From Halomonas nitroreducens (GTDB lineage: Bacteria; Pseudomonadota; Gammaproteobacteria; Pseudomonadales; Halomonadaceae), in assembly GCF_003966155.1 (NCBI RefSeq), contig NZ_RXNS01000011.1:1-64000 (forward strand): a stretch of 64,000 bases of DNA. Direction: 5' to 3'. Of this stretch, positions 36,867 to 46,147 are shown in pieces. Below the pieces are notes generated by a model that was given only the letters and a program-made list of their open reading frames with translations, was not told the origin of the DNA and did not search any database. Numbering within the stretch: position 1 is the stretch's first letter; every line of letters starts with the position of its first letter. Position numbers and translations under genes: made by a program.

Positions 36867-37808
36867 GTGTCAAAATTGATGGTTTTCGCCGGGAACGCCA
36901 ATCCCGAACTCGCCCAGAAAGTGGCCGAGAGCCTGGACAACCGGTTGGGCAACGCCACGGTCGGCCAGTTCAGTGACGGCGAAGTCGCGGTCGAGATCAA
37001 CGAGAACGTGCGCGGCAAGGATGTGTTCATCCTGCAACCCACCTGTGCACCGACCAACGACAACCTGATGGAAATGATCCTGATGGTGGATGCCCTGCGC
37101 CGGGCCTCCGCCAGCCGGGTCACCGCCGTGGTGCCCTACTTCGGCTACGCCCGTCAGGACCGTCGCGTCCGCTCTGCCCGGGTGCCGATCTCCGCCAAGA
37201 TCGTCGCCGACATGATGGTCAAGGCCGGCGTCGACCGGGTGATGACCATGGATCTGCACGCCGACCAGATCCAGGGCTTCTTCGACGTGCCGGTGGACAA
37301 CGTCTACGGCTCGCCGATCCTGCTCGACGACATCGAGCGCCAGAACTACGACGACCTGGTCGTGGTCTCGCCGGACGTCGGTGGCGTGGTGCGCGCCCGC
37401 GCCATCGCCAAGCAGCTCAACGCCGACCTGGCGATCATCGACAAGCGCCGCCCCCAGGCCAACCAGGCGCAGGTGATGCACATCATCGGCGAGATCCAGG
37501 ACCGCACCTGCGTGGTGGTGGACGACATGATCGACACCGCCGGCACCCTGTGCAAGGCCGGCGAAGCGCTCAAGGAGCATGGTGCCCGCCGCGTGGTGGC
37601 CTATGCCACCCACCCGATCCTGTCCGGCCCCGCCGTGGACAACATCACCGGTTCGGTGCTCGACGAAGTGGTCGTCACCGACACCATTCCGCTGTCCGAG
37701 ACCGCCCGTCGCAGCGGACGTATCCGTCAGCTCAGCGTGGCCGGCCTGATCGCCGAGGCGATCCGGCGGGTCAGCAACGAGGAATCCGTCAGCGCCATGT
37801 TCCACTGA
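36867..37808 (+). CDS. prs: Ribose-phosphate pyrophosphokinase
   Basis: A 313-residue PRPP synthetase, which transfers diphosphate from ATP to ribose 5-phosphate. Signatures are [23 protein letters not shown], the ATP-loop [10 protein letters not shown], the metal/ATP segment [12 protein letters not shown] and the PRPP-binding [14 protein letters not shown]. The start is GTG at 36867 ([16 protein letters not shown]), in line with the family N-terminus. A later ATG at 36879 would remove conserved residues. It is followed 111 bp later by rplY. Confidence 0.96.
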   Translation: MSKLMVFAGNANPELAQKVAESLDNRLGNATVGQFSDGEVAVEINENVRGKDVFILQPTCAPTNDNLMEMILMVDALRRASASRVTAVVPYFGYARQDRRVRSARVPISAKIVADMMVKAGVDRVMTMDLHADQIQGFFDVPVDNVYGSPILLDDIERQNYDDLVVVSPDVGGVVRARAIAKQLNADLAIIDKRRPQANQAQVMHIIGEIQDRTCVVVDDMIDTAGTLCKAGEALKEHGARRVVAYATHPILSGPAVDNITGSVLDEVVVTDTIPLSETARRSGRIRQLSVAGLIAEAIRRVSNEESVSAMFH

Positions 37809-37919
37809 GGCCAACTCAGCGGGACGTGGCGCCGGAACGTGCCCTTCGGGGCGTCCGGAAGCGTCGTGGTCTGGTCGCGGACCCCGGCGTCTTCCTTACT
37901 TCAAGCAAGAGGCAATACC

Positions 37920-38615
37920 ATGTCCGATTTCAAACTCAACGCCAGCGTTCGCAACGACCTGGGGAAAGGTGCGAGCCGCCGCCTGCGTCGTGCGAACGAG
38001 CAAGTGCCGGCCATCATCTATGGTGGTGAGCAGGCACCCCAGCCCATCGCCGTCGACAAGACCAGCTTCTACAAGGCGATCGAGGACGAGGCCTTCTTCT
38101 CGTCCGTGATCAACCTGACCGTGGACGGCAAGGCCCAGCAGGTGGTGGTGCGTGACCTTCAGCGTCACCCCTACAAGCCGCTGGTGTCCCACGCCGACTT
38201 CATGCGCGTCGATGCCACCCACGAGCTGACCCTGAACGTGCCGCTGCACGTGATCGGCGAGGATGCCAGCAAGGCCATCAAGGACCAGGACGGCGAGCTG
38301 CACGTCCTGACCTCCGAGGTCGAGATCAGCTGCCTGCCGAAGGACCTGCCGGAGTACCTGGAAATCGACATCAGCAACGTCGAGCTGGGCACCACCCTGC
38401 ACCTGTCCGACCTCACGGTGCCGGCCGGCGTGACCCTGGTCGCGCTGACCCACGGCGAGGACCACGACAACGCCATCGTGAGCGTCACCAAGGCCAAGGT
38501 CCGCGCCGAGGCTGAGGAAGAAGGCGAAGAGGCCGCCGGCGAGGAAGCCAAGGGCGAAGAGCCCAAGGGCGAGGAAGCCAAGGGCGAAGGCGAAGGCGAA
38601 GGCGACACCGAGTAA
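37920..38615 (+). CDS. rplY: 50S ribosomal protein L25 (general stress protein CTC type)
   Basis: A 231-residue bL25 of the long CTC type: the 5S-rRNA-binding N-terminal domain (about 1-95, with [22 protein letters not shown]) and the C-terminal TL5-like beta domain (about 95-190). The last 40 residues are a repetitive tail of [16 protein letters not shown] units built from related short DNA repeats, very acidic, as expected in a halophile. The frame extends upstream, but the ATG at 37920 starts the conserved region. Two hairpins follow, the second a classic terminator. Confidence 0.95.
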   Translation: MSDFKLNASVRNDLGKGASRRLRRANEQVPAIIYGGEQAPQPIAVDKTSFYKAIEDEAFFSSVINLTVDGKAQQVVVRDLQRHPYKPLVSHADFMRVDATHELTLNVPLHVIGEDASKAIKDQDGELHVLTSEVEISCLPKDLPEYLEIDISNVELGTTLHLSDLTVPAGVTLVALTHGEDHDNAIVSVTKAKVRAEAEEEGEEAAGEEAKGEEPKGEEAKGEGEGEGDTE

Positions 38616-38630
38616 TCGGCCGTTACCGGC

Positions 38631-38656
38631 GGGCATGCCGATCCCTCGGCATGCCC
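38631..38656. terminator. 11-bp hairpin after rplY
   Basis: GGGCATGCCGA (38631-38641) pairs with TCGGCATGCCC (38646-38656) around TCCC. There is no T run. It lies directly before the strong terminator at 38672 and may protect the transcript end. Confidence 0.5.
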
Positions 38657-38671
38657 GTCCCGTCTTCACGG

Positions 38672-38700
38672 ATCAAGCGCCTCGGCGCTTGATTTTTTTT
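38672..38700 (+). terminator. Rho-independent terminator after rplY
   Basis: ATCAAGCGC (38672-38680) pairs with GCGCTTGAT (38685-38693) around a CTCG tetraloop and is followed by eight T, the last of them ending at 38700. It separates prs-rplY from pth, which starts 29 bp later. Confidence 0.9.
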
Positions 38701-38729
38701 GCCATCACGCCGCACGCGAGGACACCGGC

Positions 38730-39314
38730 ATGAGCCAGTTGAAAGCGATCATCGGCCTGGGCAATCCCGGCGCAGAGTACGACGCCACCCGTCACAACGC
38801 CGGCGCCTGGCTGCTCCACGCCCTGGCCCGGGACGCCGGCGACGAGTTGCGCCCGGAAAAGAAGTTCCTGGGGCGCTATACACGCGTCCGCGTCGCCGGC
38901 CAGGACCTCCACCTGCTCGAGCCAACCACCTTCATGAACCGCAGCGGCGGCGCCGTGGCCGCGCTGATGCAGTTCTTCAAGCTCGCCCCCGACGAGCTGC
39001 TGGTGGCCCACGACGAGCTGGACATGCCGCCGGGCACGGCCCGCTACAAGCAGGGCGGTGGGCACGGGGGCCACAACGGCCTGCGCGACATCGTCCGCGC
39101 GCTGGGCAACGACAAGTCCTTTCACCGCCTGCGCATCGGCATCGGCCACCCGGGCGACGCCCGCCAGGTGACCAACTATGTGCTGGGCCGCCCGGGCAAG
39201 GCCGAACGCGCCGCCATCGACGCCGCCATCGACGAGTGCCTGGCCACCCTGCCCCAGGCCGTCGCCGGCGACTGGCCGCGCGCCATGCAGCGGCTGCACA
39301 GCTTCAAGGGGTAA
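38730..39314 (+). CDS. pth: Peptidyl-tRNA hydrolase
   Basis: A 194-residue Pth that frees peptide from peptidyl-tRNA. The start KAIIGLGNPGAEYDATRHNAGAW holds the catalytic His22 and the Asn of GLGNPG. The FMNRSGGAVAALMQFFKL and GGGHGGHNGLRDI segments are typical. It sits between the rplY terminator and ychF, the usual order. Confidence 0.95.
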   Translation: MSQLKAIIGLGNPGAEYDATRHNAGAWLLHALARDAGDELRPEKKFLGRYTRVRVAGQDLHLLEPTTFMNRSGGAVAALMQFFKLAPDELLVAHDELDMPPGTARYKQGGGHGGHNGLRDIVRALGNDKSFHRLRIGIGHPGDARQVTNYVLGRPGKAERAAIDAAIDECLATLPQAVAGDWPRAMQRLHSFKG

Positions 39315-39446
39315 GAGGGAAGAGCGCGGCTACGCCGCTTGAAGGGGGAAGAAGAAAGAACGGCGCTGCGTGCCTGGAGGAAACACCCATGCCTGGAAGA
39401 GGCCGGCCAGCAGTCTCTTCTCTCTTCCTTCTTACCTCTTCTAGCT
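39303..39446. repeat. Purine/pyrimidine imperfect inverted repeat after pth
   Basis: A purine-rich arm beginning at the pth stop (AAGGGGTAAGAGGGAAGAG, 39306-39324) is matched by a pyrimidine arm (CTCTCTTCCTTCTTACCTCTT, about 39420-39440). The inner part contains GCGGC/GCCGC stems. It resembles elements at 40806, 56087 and 63163. Confidence 0.5.
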
Positions 39447-39521
39447 CGCCCTGATGGCATCTCTTAGAATGGCGAACGGATCTGCCCTCGCCTTCTGGCA
39501 CACCAATTTCAGGTACATCTT

Positions 39522-40613
39522 ATGGGTTTCAACTGCGGTATCGTCGGCCTGCCCAACGTCGGCAAGTCCACCCTCTTCAATGCCCTGACCAAGTCGGGCA
39601 TCGACGCCGAGAACTTCCCCTTCTGCACCATCGAGCCCAATGTCGGCATCGTGCCGATGCCGGACCCGCGCCTCGACCGGCTGGCCCAGATCGTCAAGCC
39701 ACAGAAGGTGCTGCCCACTACCATGGAGTTCGTCGACATCGCCGGCCTGGTGGCCGGGGCCTCCAAGGGCGAGGGACTCGGCAATCAGTTCCTGGCCAAT
39801 ATCCGCGAGACCCAGGCCATCGCCCATGTGGTGCGCTGCTTCGATAACGACAACGTCATCCACGTGGCCAACGAGATCGATCCGCGCGCCGATATCGAGA
39901 CCATCAACCTGGAGCTGGCACTGGCCGACCTCGACACCGTCGATCGCGCCATCCAGCGCCTGACCCGGGTGGTCAAGGGTGGCGACAAGGAGGCCATCGC
40001 CACCAAGGCGATTCTCGACCGCATCCAGCCCCACCTGGCCGAAGGCCAGCCGTTGAGAAGCTTCGGTCTCGACGACGACGAGAAGCGCCAGCTCAAGAGC
40101 TTCGGCTTCTTGACCCTCAAGCCGACCATGTACATCGCCAACGTCAACGAGGACGGCTTCGAGAACAACCCCTACCTCGAGGTGGTCAAGGAGATCGCCG
40201 CCGCCGAGGAGGCCGTGGTGGTGCCGGTGTGCAACCAGATCGAGGCCGAGATCGCCGAGCTCGACGACGAGGAGCGCGCGATGTTCCTCGACGAGATGGG
40301 CATGGAGGAGCCGGGACTGGACCGGGTGATTCGCGCGGGCTACGCCCTGCTCGGCCTGCAGACCTACTTCACCGCCGGGGTGAAGGAGGTCCGCGCCTGG
40401 ACCGTTCGGGTCGGCGCTACCGCGCCGGAGGCGGCCGGGGTGATCCACACCGACTTCCAGAAGGGCTTCATCCGCGCGGAGGTCGTGGCCTATGACGACT
40501 TCGTGGCGCTGGGCGGCGAGCAGGGCGCCAAGGATGCCGGCAAGTGGCGCCTGGAAGGCAAGGACTACATCGTCCAGGATGGCGACGTCATCCACTTCCG
40601 CTTCAATGTCTAG
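39522..40613 (+). CDS. ychF: Redox-regulated ATPase YchF (Obg family)
   Basis: A 363-residue Obg-type P-loop NTPase. Visible are G1 GLPNVGKST (8-16), the G3 region [20 protein letters not shown], a coiled-coil insertion (about 130-190) and a C-terminal TGS domain (about 275-363, [20 protein letters not shown]). YchF binds ATP rather than GTP and associates with ribosomes in the oxidative-stress response. It follows pth. A tRNA-Met with its own promoter follows. Confidence 0.95.
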   Translation: MGFNCGIVGLPNVGKSTLFNALTKSGIDAENFPFCTIEPNVGIVPMPDPRLDRLAQIVKPQKVLPTTMEFVDIAGLVAGASKGEGLGNQFLANIRETQAIAHVVRCFDNDNVIHVANEIDPRADIETINLELALADLDTVDRAIQRLTRVVKGGDKEAIATKAILDRIQPHLAEGQPLRSFGLDDDEKRQLKSFGFLTLKPTMYIANVNEDGFENNPYLEVVKEIAAAEEAVVVPVCNQIEAEIAELDDEERAMFLDEMGMEEPGLDRVIRAGYALLGLQTYFTAGVKEVRAWTVRVGATAPEAAGVIHTDFQKGFIRAEVVAYDDFVALGGEQGAKDAGKWRLEGKDYIVQDGDVIHFRFNV

Positions 40614-40624
40614 GGACGCGATGC

Positions 40625-40653
40625 TTGACGCAACGGGGCGACCCAGGTAGTAT
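40625..40653 (+). promoter_or_regulatory. Promoter of tRNA-Met copy 1
   Basis: TTGACG (40625-40630), a 17-bp spacer and TAGTAT (40648-40653), followed by a GC-rich discriminator (TCGCCCCC) typical of stringently controlled stable-RNA promoters, 14 bp before the tRNA. Confidence 0.8.
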
Positions 40654-40667
40654 TCGCCCCCGTTGAC

Positions 40668-40744
40668 GGCTACGTAGCTCAGCTGGTTAGAGCACATCAC
40701 TCATAATGATGGGGTCCCCTGTTCGAATCAGGGCGTAGCCACCA
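40668..40744 (+). tRNA. tRNA-Met (CAT, elongator), copy 1
   Basis: A 77-nt cloverleaf with acceptor GGCTACG/CGTAGCC, D arm AGCTCAGCTGGTTAGAGC, anticodon CAT in CACTCATAATG, T arm TGTTCGAATCA and encoded CCA. The pattern matches elongator tRNA-Met rather than initiator or Ile2. An identical copy lies on the minus strand at 48285-48361. Confidence 0.95.
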
Positions 40745-40751
40745 GATACCG

Positions 40752-40785
40752 AAAAGCCCGCCTGGTTCGCCAGGCGGGCTTTTTT
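40752..40785 (+). terminator. Terminator after tRNA-Met copy 1
   Basis: A 14-bp perfect stem (40752-40765 with 40770-40783) around TTCG ends in a run of six T (40780-40785). The matching A run at the start makes it bidirectional. Confidence 0.93.
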
Positions 40786-40811
40786 GGCCTGGTTTGGGTT
40801 TGGCTTGGTCT

Positions 40812-40857
40812 GAGGGTCGAGGGTCGAGGGTCGAGGGTCGAGGGTCGAGGGTCGAGG
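40812..40857. repeat. Tandem repeat (GAGGGTC)6
   Basis: Six exact copies of GAGGGTC at 40812-40853 plus a partial GAGG. Together with the pyrimidine-rich stretch at about 40873-40905 it forms the purine arm of an inverted-repeat element like those at 39303, 56087 and 63163. A likely variable-number locus. Confidence 0.9.
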
Positions 40858-40909
40858 CAGCCTGATGGCTCACACCTCGCCCCCCGCCCCTCGTTTCTCG
40901 CACCTGGCC

Positions 40910-42208
40910 TCAGGGCAGCTCGGTGCGGTCGAAGAAGGCGGTGAGCACCCGGGTCAGGTGTGCCACGTCCTGGCTCCCCGCCGTCTCGCGGATCGAGTGC
41001 ATGGCCCACTGGGGCACCCCCACGTCGAGGGTCGGTACGCCGAGTTCGGTGGCGGTGATCGGCCCGATGGTGCTGCCGCAGCCCATGTCGGCTCGGGTGA
41101 CGAAGGTCTGCACCGGCACCTCGGCCTCGCGACACAGCTCCCGGAACAGCGCCGCGGTGGCACTATTGGTGGCGTAGCGCTGGCTGGCGTTGACCTTGAT
41201 CACCGGCCCGGCGTTGAGCGCCGGGCCGTGGGCCGCATCGTGCCGGTCCCGGAAGTTGGGGTGCAGGGCATGGGCGTTGTCGCAGGAGATCATCCTGGAG
41301 GCCTGGATCAGGCGGACCAGCCCCTCTTCGTCGCCCTCCCCCAGCTGGGCATTCACCCGCCGCAGCACATCCCCCAGGAAGGGCCCCTGGGCGCCGCAGG
41401 CGCTGGCGCTGCCGACCTCCTCGTGATCGTTGGCCACCAGCAGCGCGCCTTGCGTCCCATCACTCTCCAGGAGGGCCTCGAGGCCGATAAAGCAGGACAG
41501 CAGGTTGTCGAGCCGGGCACTGGCGATCAGTTCGCCCTCCACGCCCAGCCGCGCGGGCGGCTGCATGTCGTGGAGCGCCAGCTCGAAGTCGAGCACCTCG
41601 AGCCCCTCGATGCCGTGCTCCTCGGCCAGCCAGTCGTGCAGCAGCCGCTCGAAGTCGGCGTGCCCGCCACCCTGCAGCAGCACGGGCGGCATCTCGGTCT
41701 GGGCGTTCATGGCACGGCCGTTGTTGGCCTCGCGGTCGAGGTGGATCGCCAGGCTGGGGATGATCGCCACCGGTCGGTCGACGGTCAGCCGCAGGCCCGC
41801 CAGCCGACCATCCGGGTAGCGCACCTGGACCCGGCCGGCGAGCCCCAGGTCACGGTCGAACCAGGGTGCCAGCAGCGCCCCGCCATAGACCTCGACGCCG
41901 AGTTGCAGCCAGCCGGCGGCGGTCTGGGCGGCATTGGGCTTGAGCCGCAGGCCGGGGCTGTCGGTGTGGGCGCCGATCATGCGCAGAGCCGTCAGCGGCG
42001 AGGCGGGCAGCTGCAGGGCGATGATCGAGGAGTCGTTGCGGGTCACATAGACCCTGTCGCCCGGCATGAGGCGCCAGGCGTCGGTCTCCTCGAGGCGTCG
42101 ATAGCCGGCCTGCTCGAGACGCTCGGCCATGTTGGCCGTGGCGTGCCAGGGGGTGGGAGAGCGGCGCAGGAAGTCGAGCAGCCGCTCGAGACGGGCATCC
42201 TGGGGCAT
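40910..42208 (-). CDS. apeB: M18 family aminopeptidase (ApeB type)
   Basis: A 432-residue cytosolic di-zinc aminopeptidase. The zinc ligands and catalytic region show [15 protein letters not shown] near the N-terminus, [24 protein letters not shown], and the late [35 protein letters not shown]18 enzymes remove N-terminal, often acidic, residues from peptides. Length matches the family (about 430). It diverges from prc, and its 3' end faces the tRNA-Met terminator and tandem repeat. Confidence 0.92.
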   Translation of the reverse strand: MPQDARLERLLDFLRRSPTPWHATANMAERLEQAGYRRLEETDAWRLMPGDRVYVTRNDSSIIALQLPASPLTALRMIGAHTDSPGLRLKPNAAQTAAGWLQLGVEVYGGALLAPWFDRDLGLAGRVQVRYPDGRLAGLRLTVDRPVAIIPSLAIHLDREANNGRAMNAQTEMPPVLLQGGGHADFERLLHDWLAEEHGIEGLEVLDFELALHDMQPPARLGVEGELIASARLDNLLSCFIGLEALLESDGTQGALLVANDHEEVGSASACGAQGPFLGDVLRRVNAQLGEGDEEGLVRLIQASRMISCDNAHALHPNFRDRHDAAHGPALNAGPVIKVNASQRYATNSATAALFRELCREAEVPVQTFVTRADMGCGSTIGPITATELGVPTLDVGVPQWAMHSIRETAGSQDVAHLTRVLTAFFDRTELP

Positions 42209-42251
42209 GGGGTTCCTCTGTATCGCGGGACGTTCAGGGGTCTTGGGATGT

Positions 42252-42282
42252 GGACCGAGCTGCTACAATGGCCGCTCGGTCC
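42252..42282. promoter_or_regulatory. Inverted repeat enclosing an extended -10 before prc
   Basis: GGACCGAG (42252-42259) and CTCGGTCC (42275-42282) are exact complements. Between them TGCTACAAT forms an extended -10 (TACAAT 42264-42269) reading toward prc, 82 bp before its ATG. Possible operator or start-site hairpin. Confidence 0.45.
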
Positions 42283-42350
42283 ATGCAACTCGCGAGCCGA
42301 ATCGCAGTCTGGACTGATAGAGTGTACATGAATCCGGGAGTGCTTCATCG

Positions 42351-44456
42351 ATGAGCCTGTTTGTCACCCTGGGGCGCGCGGCGGCCCTGGCCCTGCTGCT
42401 GGTCGCCGGTCCCGCCCTGGCGGAGCTCGTCCCCAGCGACGCCCAACGCCAGGCGGCCGTGGAAGTGGCCGAATCCCTTCGCTATGGCCACTATGCGGAC
42501 GTCAATCTGGACGACGAGTGGTCGCGGCGGGCCTTCGACCGCTACCTGGACATCCTCGACGGCCAGCGCGCCTACCTGCTGCGCCGCGATGTCGATGCCT
42601 TCGACGACCTGGCCACCACCCTGGACGACGCCGTCCTGGACGGCGACCTGTCGCGGCCCTTCGCCCTGTACCGCCGTTATCACGAGCGTGCCGAGGCCCG
42701 CCTGACCTGGCTGCTGGCGCGCCTCGACGAGGGCCTCGACTTCGACTTCGACGGCGACCAGCGCATGGTCCTGGACCGCGAAGACACGCCCTGGCCCGGC
42801 AGCGAGGCGGCCCTCGACGAGCTGTGGACCAAGCGCCTCCAGAACGCCGCCCTGACCCTGTCGATCAGCGACCAGTCGCCCGAGCAGGTAGAGGACACCC
42901 TGCGCCAGCGTTACGAGGGCCAGCTGACCCGCCTGCGCCAGACCAACGACGAGGACGTCTTCGGGCTCTTCATGGCCGCGATCACCGGCAGCATCGACCC
43001 CCACAGCGAGTATCTGTCGCCGCGCCAGAGCGAATCCTTCGACATCCAGATGCGCCTGTCCCTGGAAGGTATCGGCGCCCTGCTCCAGGCCGACGGCGAG
43101 TACGTCAAGGTGGCCAGCCTGGTGCCCGGCGGCCCGGCCGAGCGCGCCGGGGTGCTCAAGCCCGCCGACCGCATCGTCGGCGTCGGCCAGGAGGATGAGG
43201 AAATCGTCAACGTGGTCGGCATGCGCCTGGACGACGTGGTGGACATGATCCGCGGCCCCAAGGGCTCGGTGGTGCGACTCGACGTGGTCCCCGCCCAGGC
43301 CGTGGACATGACCCGCTCCAAGGTGGTCGAGATCACCCGGGACACCGTCAACCTCGAGGATCAGGCCGCCCGGGGCGAGGTCATCGAGATCGAGCGCGAC
43401 GGCGAACTACACCGGCTGGGCATGATCGAGGTGCCGACCTTCTACGTCGACTTCGATGCCTGGCAGGCCGGCGAGGAGGACTACCGCAGCACTACCCGGG
43501 ACGTGGCCAAGGAGATCAAACGCCTCAAGGCCGAGGGCGTCGAGGGCATCGTGCTCGACCTTCGCGACAATGGCGGCGGCGCCCTGCAGGAGGCCAACTC
43601 GCTGATTGGCCTGTTCATCGACCGCGGCCCCACCGTCCAGGTGCGCGACGCCCGGGGGCGCATCAGCCTGTATGGCGACACCGACAGCGGCACCCTCTAT
43701 GACGGCCCCCTGGTGGTGCTGGTCAACCGGCTCTCGGCCTCGGCCTCGGAGATCTTCGCTGGCGCCGTCCAGGACTATGGGCGCGGCCTGGTGGTGGGCA
43801 GCGACACCTTTGGCAAGGGCACGGTGCAGACCCTCAACGAGCTGAGCCACGGCCAGATCAAGCTGACCCGCGCCAAGTTCTACCGCATCTCCGGCGAGAG
43901 CACCCAACACCGGGGCGTGACCCCGGACATCCGCTTCCCGAGCCTGATCGACCCCGAACTCATCGGCGAGAGCAGCCTCGACAACGCCCTGGCCTGGGAT
44001 ACCGTGCGCCAGGTCCAGTACCGCCAGTACGGCGAGCCGCAGCACTATCTCGAGACCCTGCGCGACCGCCACCGTGTACGCGCCGACGACCACCCCAACT
44101 TCCACTACCTGGAACGCCAGGCCAAGCTGGCCGAACGCCTGCGCGAACAGCACACCAGCGTCAGCCTCAACCGCGAGCAGCGCCGGCTGGAAGTGGAGGC
44201 CCAGGAGGCCGAGCAGCTGGCGCTGGAGAACCAGCGCCGCGAGGCGCTGGGCCTGGAGCCCCTCGAGGAGTGGATCGACGCCCGCGACACGCCCCAGGGC
44301 CAGGTCGATGGCGACCCCGGCAGCGAGACCGGCGCCCCGGCCGAGGCCGATACCGAAGTGGAGCCGATCGATCGCGCCCAGGTGGTGGAGGCCGCCGAGA
44401 TCCTGCTGGACTTCGCCCGCCTCGACAGCGGCCTGCGCCTGGCCGAGTATGACTGA
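42351..44456 (+). CDS. prc: Tail-specific carboxy-terminal protease Prc (Tsp)
   Basis: A 701-residue periplasmic S41 protease. A signal peptide (about 1-24, LGRAAALALLLVAGPALA) is followed by a helical N-terminal domain, a PDZ domain (about 235-310, EGIGALLQADGEYVKVASLVPGGPAERAGV), and the peptidase core with LDLRDNGGGALQEA. The serine in LSASASEIF (Ser464) and lysine in TFGKGTVQ (Lys489) are 25 residues apart, as in E. coli Prc (Ser452 and Lys477). Residues after about 600 are acidic and low in complexity. It processes penicillin-binding protein 3 and cleaves tagged proteins in E. coli. Confidence 0.95.
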   Translation: MSLFVTLGRAAALALLLVAGPALAELVPSDAQRQAAVEVAESLRYGHYADVNLDDEWSRRAFDRYLDILDGQRAYLLRRDVDAFDDLATTLDDAVLDGDLSRPFALYRRYHERAEARLTWLLARLDEGLDFDFDGDQRMVLDREDTPWPGSEAALDELWTKRLQNAALTLSISDQSPEQVEDTLRQRYEGQLTRLRQTNDEDVFGLFMAAITGSIDPHSEYLSPRQSESFDIQMRLSLEGIGALLQADGEYVKVASLVPGGPAERAGVLKPADRIVGVGQEDEEIVNVVGMRLDDVVDMIRGPKGSVVRLDVVPAQAVDMTRSKVVEITRDTVNLEDQAARGEVIEIERDGELHRLGMIEVPTFYVDFDAWQAGEEDYRSTTRDVAKEIKRLKAEGVEGIVLDLRDNGGGALQEANSLIGLFIDRGPTVQVRDARGRISLYGDTDSGTLYDGPLVVLVNRLSASASEIFAGAVQDYGRGLVVGSDTFGKGTVQTLNELSHGQIKLTRAKFYRISGESTQHRGVTPDIRFPSLIDPELIGESSLDNALAWDTVRQVQYRQYGEPQHYLETLRDRHRVRADDHPNFHYLERQAKLAERLREQHTSVSLNREQRRLEVEAQEAEQLALENQRREALGLEPLEEWIDARDTPQGQVDGDPGSETGAPAEADTEVEPIDRAQVVEAAEILLDFARLDSGLRLAEYD

Positions 44457-44475
44457 CGCCCCTCCCCCTTCGACC

Positions 44476-44499
44476 GACGCGGGCCTCGCGCCCGGCGTC
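44476..44499. terminator. Imperfect hairpin between prc and the convergent MocR gene
   Basis: GACGCGGGC pairs with GCCCGGCGTC except for one mismatch, around a 5-6 nt loop, in the 56-bp convergent gap. No T run. Confidence 0.4.
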
Positions 44500-44512
44500 C
44501 TGCCTTCGGGGC

Positions 44513-45925
44513 CTAGAAGGTGGCGAGCAATTCCCCCAACCGCACCATGGCCCGCTCGCTACGCGCCGTCCAGGGATGGCCGTAGCTCAGCCGAGCGCAG
44601 TGCCGATACCCCTGGGTGGCCGAGAAGATCGGCCCCGGCGCCAGGCTGATGCCCTCGGCCAGGGCCAGGCGCAGCAGCTGTAGCGAGTCGACACGCTCGG
44701 GGAACTCGAACCACAGGAAATAGCCGCCCTCGGGCCGGGTGACCCGGCTACCCGCCGGGAAGTGGCGATCCGCCGCGGCCAGCATGGCCTGCTGCTGGCT
44801 CTCCAGCGCATGGCGCAATCGCCGCAGGTGGCGGTCGTAGCCGCCATGCTGCAGGTAGTCGGCGATGGCCGCCTGGGCGGGCACCGAGGGCGAGATGGTG
44901 GTCATCAGCTGCGATCGGGCCACGGCCCGCGCCTGGCGGCCGGCCGCCACCCAGCCCACCCGATACCCCGGCGCCAGACACTTGGAGAAGGAGCCGCAAT
45001 GCATGACCAGTCCGGCCTCGTCCAGGGCCTTGACCGGCCAGGGCGGTTGCGGCCCGAAGTGGAGCTCCGCATAGGCGTCGTCCTCCAGCAGGGGCACCTC
45101 GTGCTCTACCAGCAGGTCGTACAGCGCCCGCTTGCGCGACTCGTCGAGGCTCGCGCCCAGCGGGTTCTGCAGGTGGGACATGAACCAGCAGGCCTTGATC
45201 GGCCATCGCCCCAGGCGATCGGCCAGCACGTCCAGGTCGACGCCATGGCGGGGATCCACCGGGATCTCCACGGCCCGCAGCTGCAGCCGCTCCAGCACCT
45301 GCAGGCTGGCGTAGAAGGCCGGTGACTCGATGGCCACCAGGTCGCCGGGACGGGTGACGGCCTGGAGACAGAGGTTCAGGGCCTCCATGGCGCCATTGGT
45401 GATGACCAGTTCATCGACCGGCAGCCGCACGCCGCCGAGCACATAGCGCCGGGCGATCTGGTGCCGGAGCGCAGGATCGCCGCCGGTCATGCCGGCGACC
45501 ACCGCCTCGCTGCCCATCTCGCGCAGCCCCTTGGCCATGCTGCGGGCGAGCCGCGGCAGCGGGAAGAGGCCGGGACAGGGGAAAGCCGAACCGAAGGGCA
45601 CGGTATCGGCGTCCTGCAGGGAATCGAGGACCGAGAACACTAGCTCGCTGACCGCCACCTCGGCCGCCTCGGCGCCGCGCACCGGGGATATTCCCGGCGT
45701 TTCCAGGAGGCGGCGGGCCTGATCGCGCACGAAATAGCCGGAGCGGGGCCGCGCCAGGATCAGGCCGCGCGCCTCGAGCCGATAATAGGCCTGGAAGACC
45801 GTGGAGGGGCTCACCCCCCGGGAGCGACTGACCTGACGCACGGAGGGCAGCCGCTCCCCCGGGGCCAGCACCCCGCGACGGATCAGGGTGGCGACGTCCT
45901 CGGCAAGGCGTTCGTAACGCTTCAT
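44513..45925 (-). CDS. MocR-type GntR/aminotransferase transcriptional regulator
   Basis: A 470-residue fusion. Residues 1-75 form a GntR winged helix (YERLAEDVATLIRRGVLAPGERLPSVRQVSRSRGVSPSTVFQAYYRLEARG). Residues about 110-470 form a fold-type I PLP aminotransferase domain with NGAMEALNLCLQAV, LLEDDAYAELHFG and the lysine motif SFSKCLAPGYRVGWV. MocR proteins bind PLP and regulate vitamin B6, GABA, taurine or amino-acid genes. It diverges from ccoG across 222 bp, with imperfect direct repeats around CTGAT (46009-46047), but no obvious metabolic target is adjacent. The long upstream frame is not supported. Confidence 0.88.
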   Translation of the reverse strand: MKRYERLAEDVATLIRRGVLAPGERLPSVRQVSRSRGVSPSTVFQAYYRLEARGLILARPRSGYFVRDQARRLLETPGISPVRGAEAAEVAVSELVFSVLDSLQDADTVPFGSAFPCPGLFPLPRLARSMAKGLREMGSEAVVAGMTGGDPALRHQIARRYVLGGVRLPVDELVITNGAMEALNLCLQAVTRPGDLVAIESPAFYASLQVLERLQLRAVEIPVDPRHGVDLDVLADRLGRWPIKACWFMSHLQNPLGASLDESRKRALYDLLVEHEVPLLEDDAYAELHFGPQPPWPVKALDEAGLVMHCGSFSKCLAPGYRVGWVAAGRQARAVARSQLMTTISPSVPAQAAIADYLQHGGYDRHLRRLRHALESQQQAMLAAADRHFPAGSRVTRPEGGYFLWFEFPERVDSLQLLRLALAEGISLAPGPIFSATQGYRHCARLSYGHPWTARSERAMVRLGELLATF

Positions 45926-46147
45926 GATCACGGGCTCATGGAGAGGAGGCGCCGGCACTATACCCCCTTGGCGGTTGCCTGACGAGCCGCACGGCCTTCG
46001 GCCCGGGGCATCTGATACGCTGTTTTTCTGCCCAGCTGATGCTGTGATGGCGACCTTCGGGGCGGCATAGTCGAGCCTGCCGCCGGGGCCCGCCGCGCCC
46101 CTCGCCCCACGGGTCCCCGGCCCCTCCATCCGCCGTCGGGAAGCCGC

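Noticed and set aside
40812..40857. CRISPR-like short repeats
   Set aside because: The units are 7 bp, directly abutting and without spacers; no cas genes are present.
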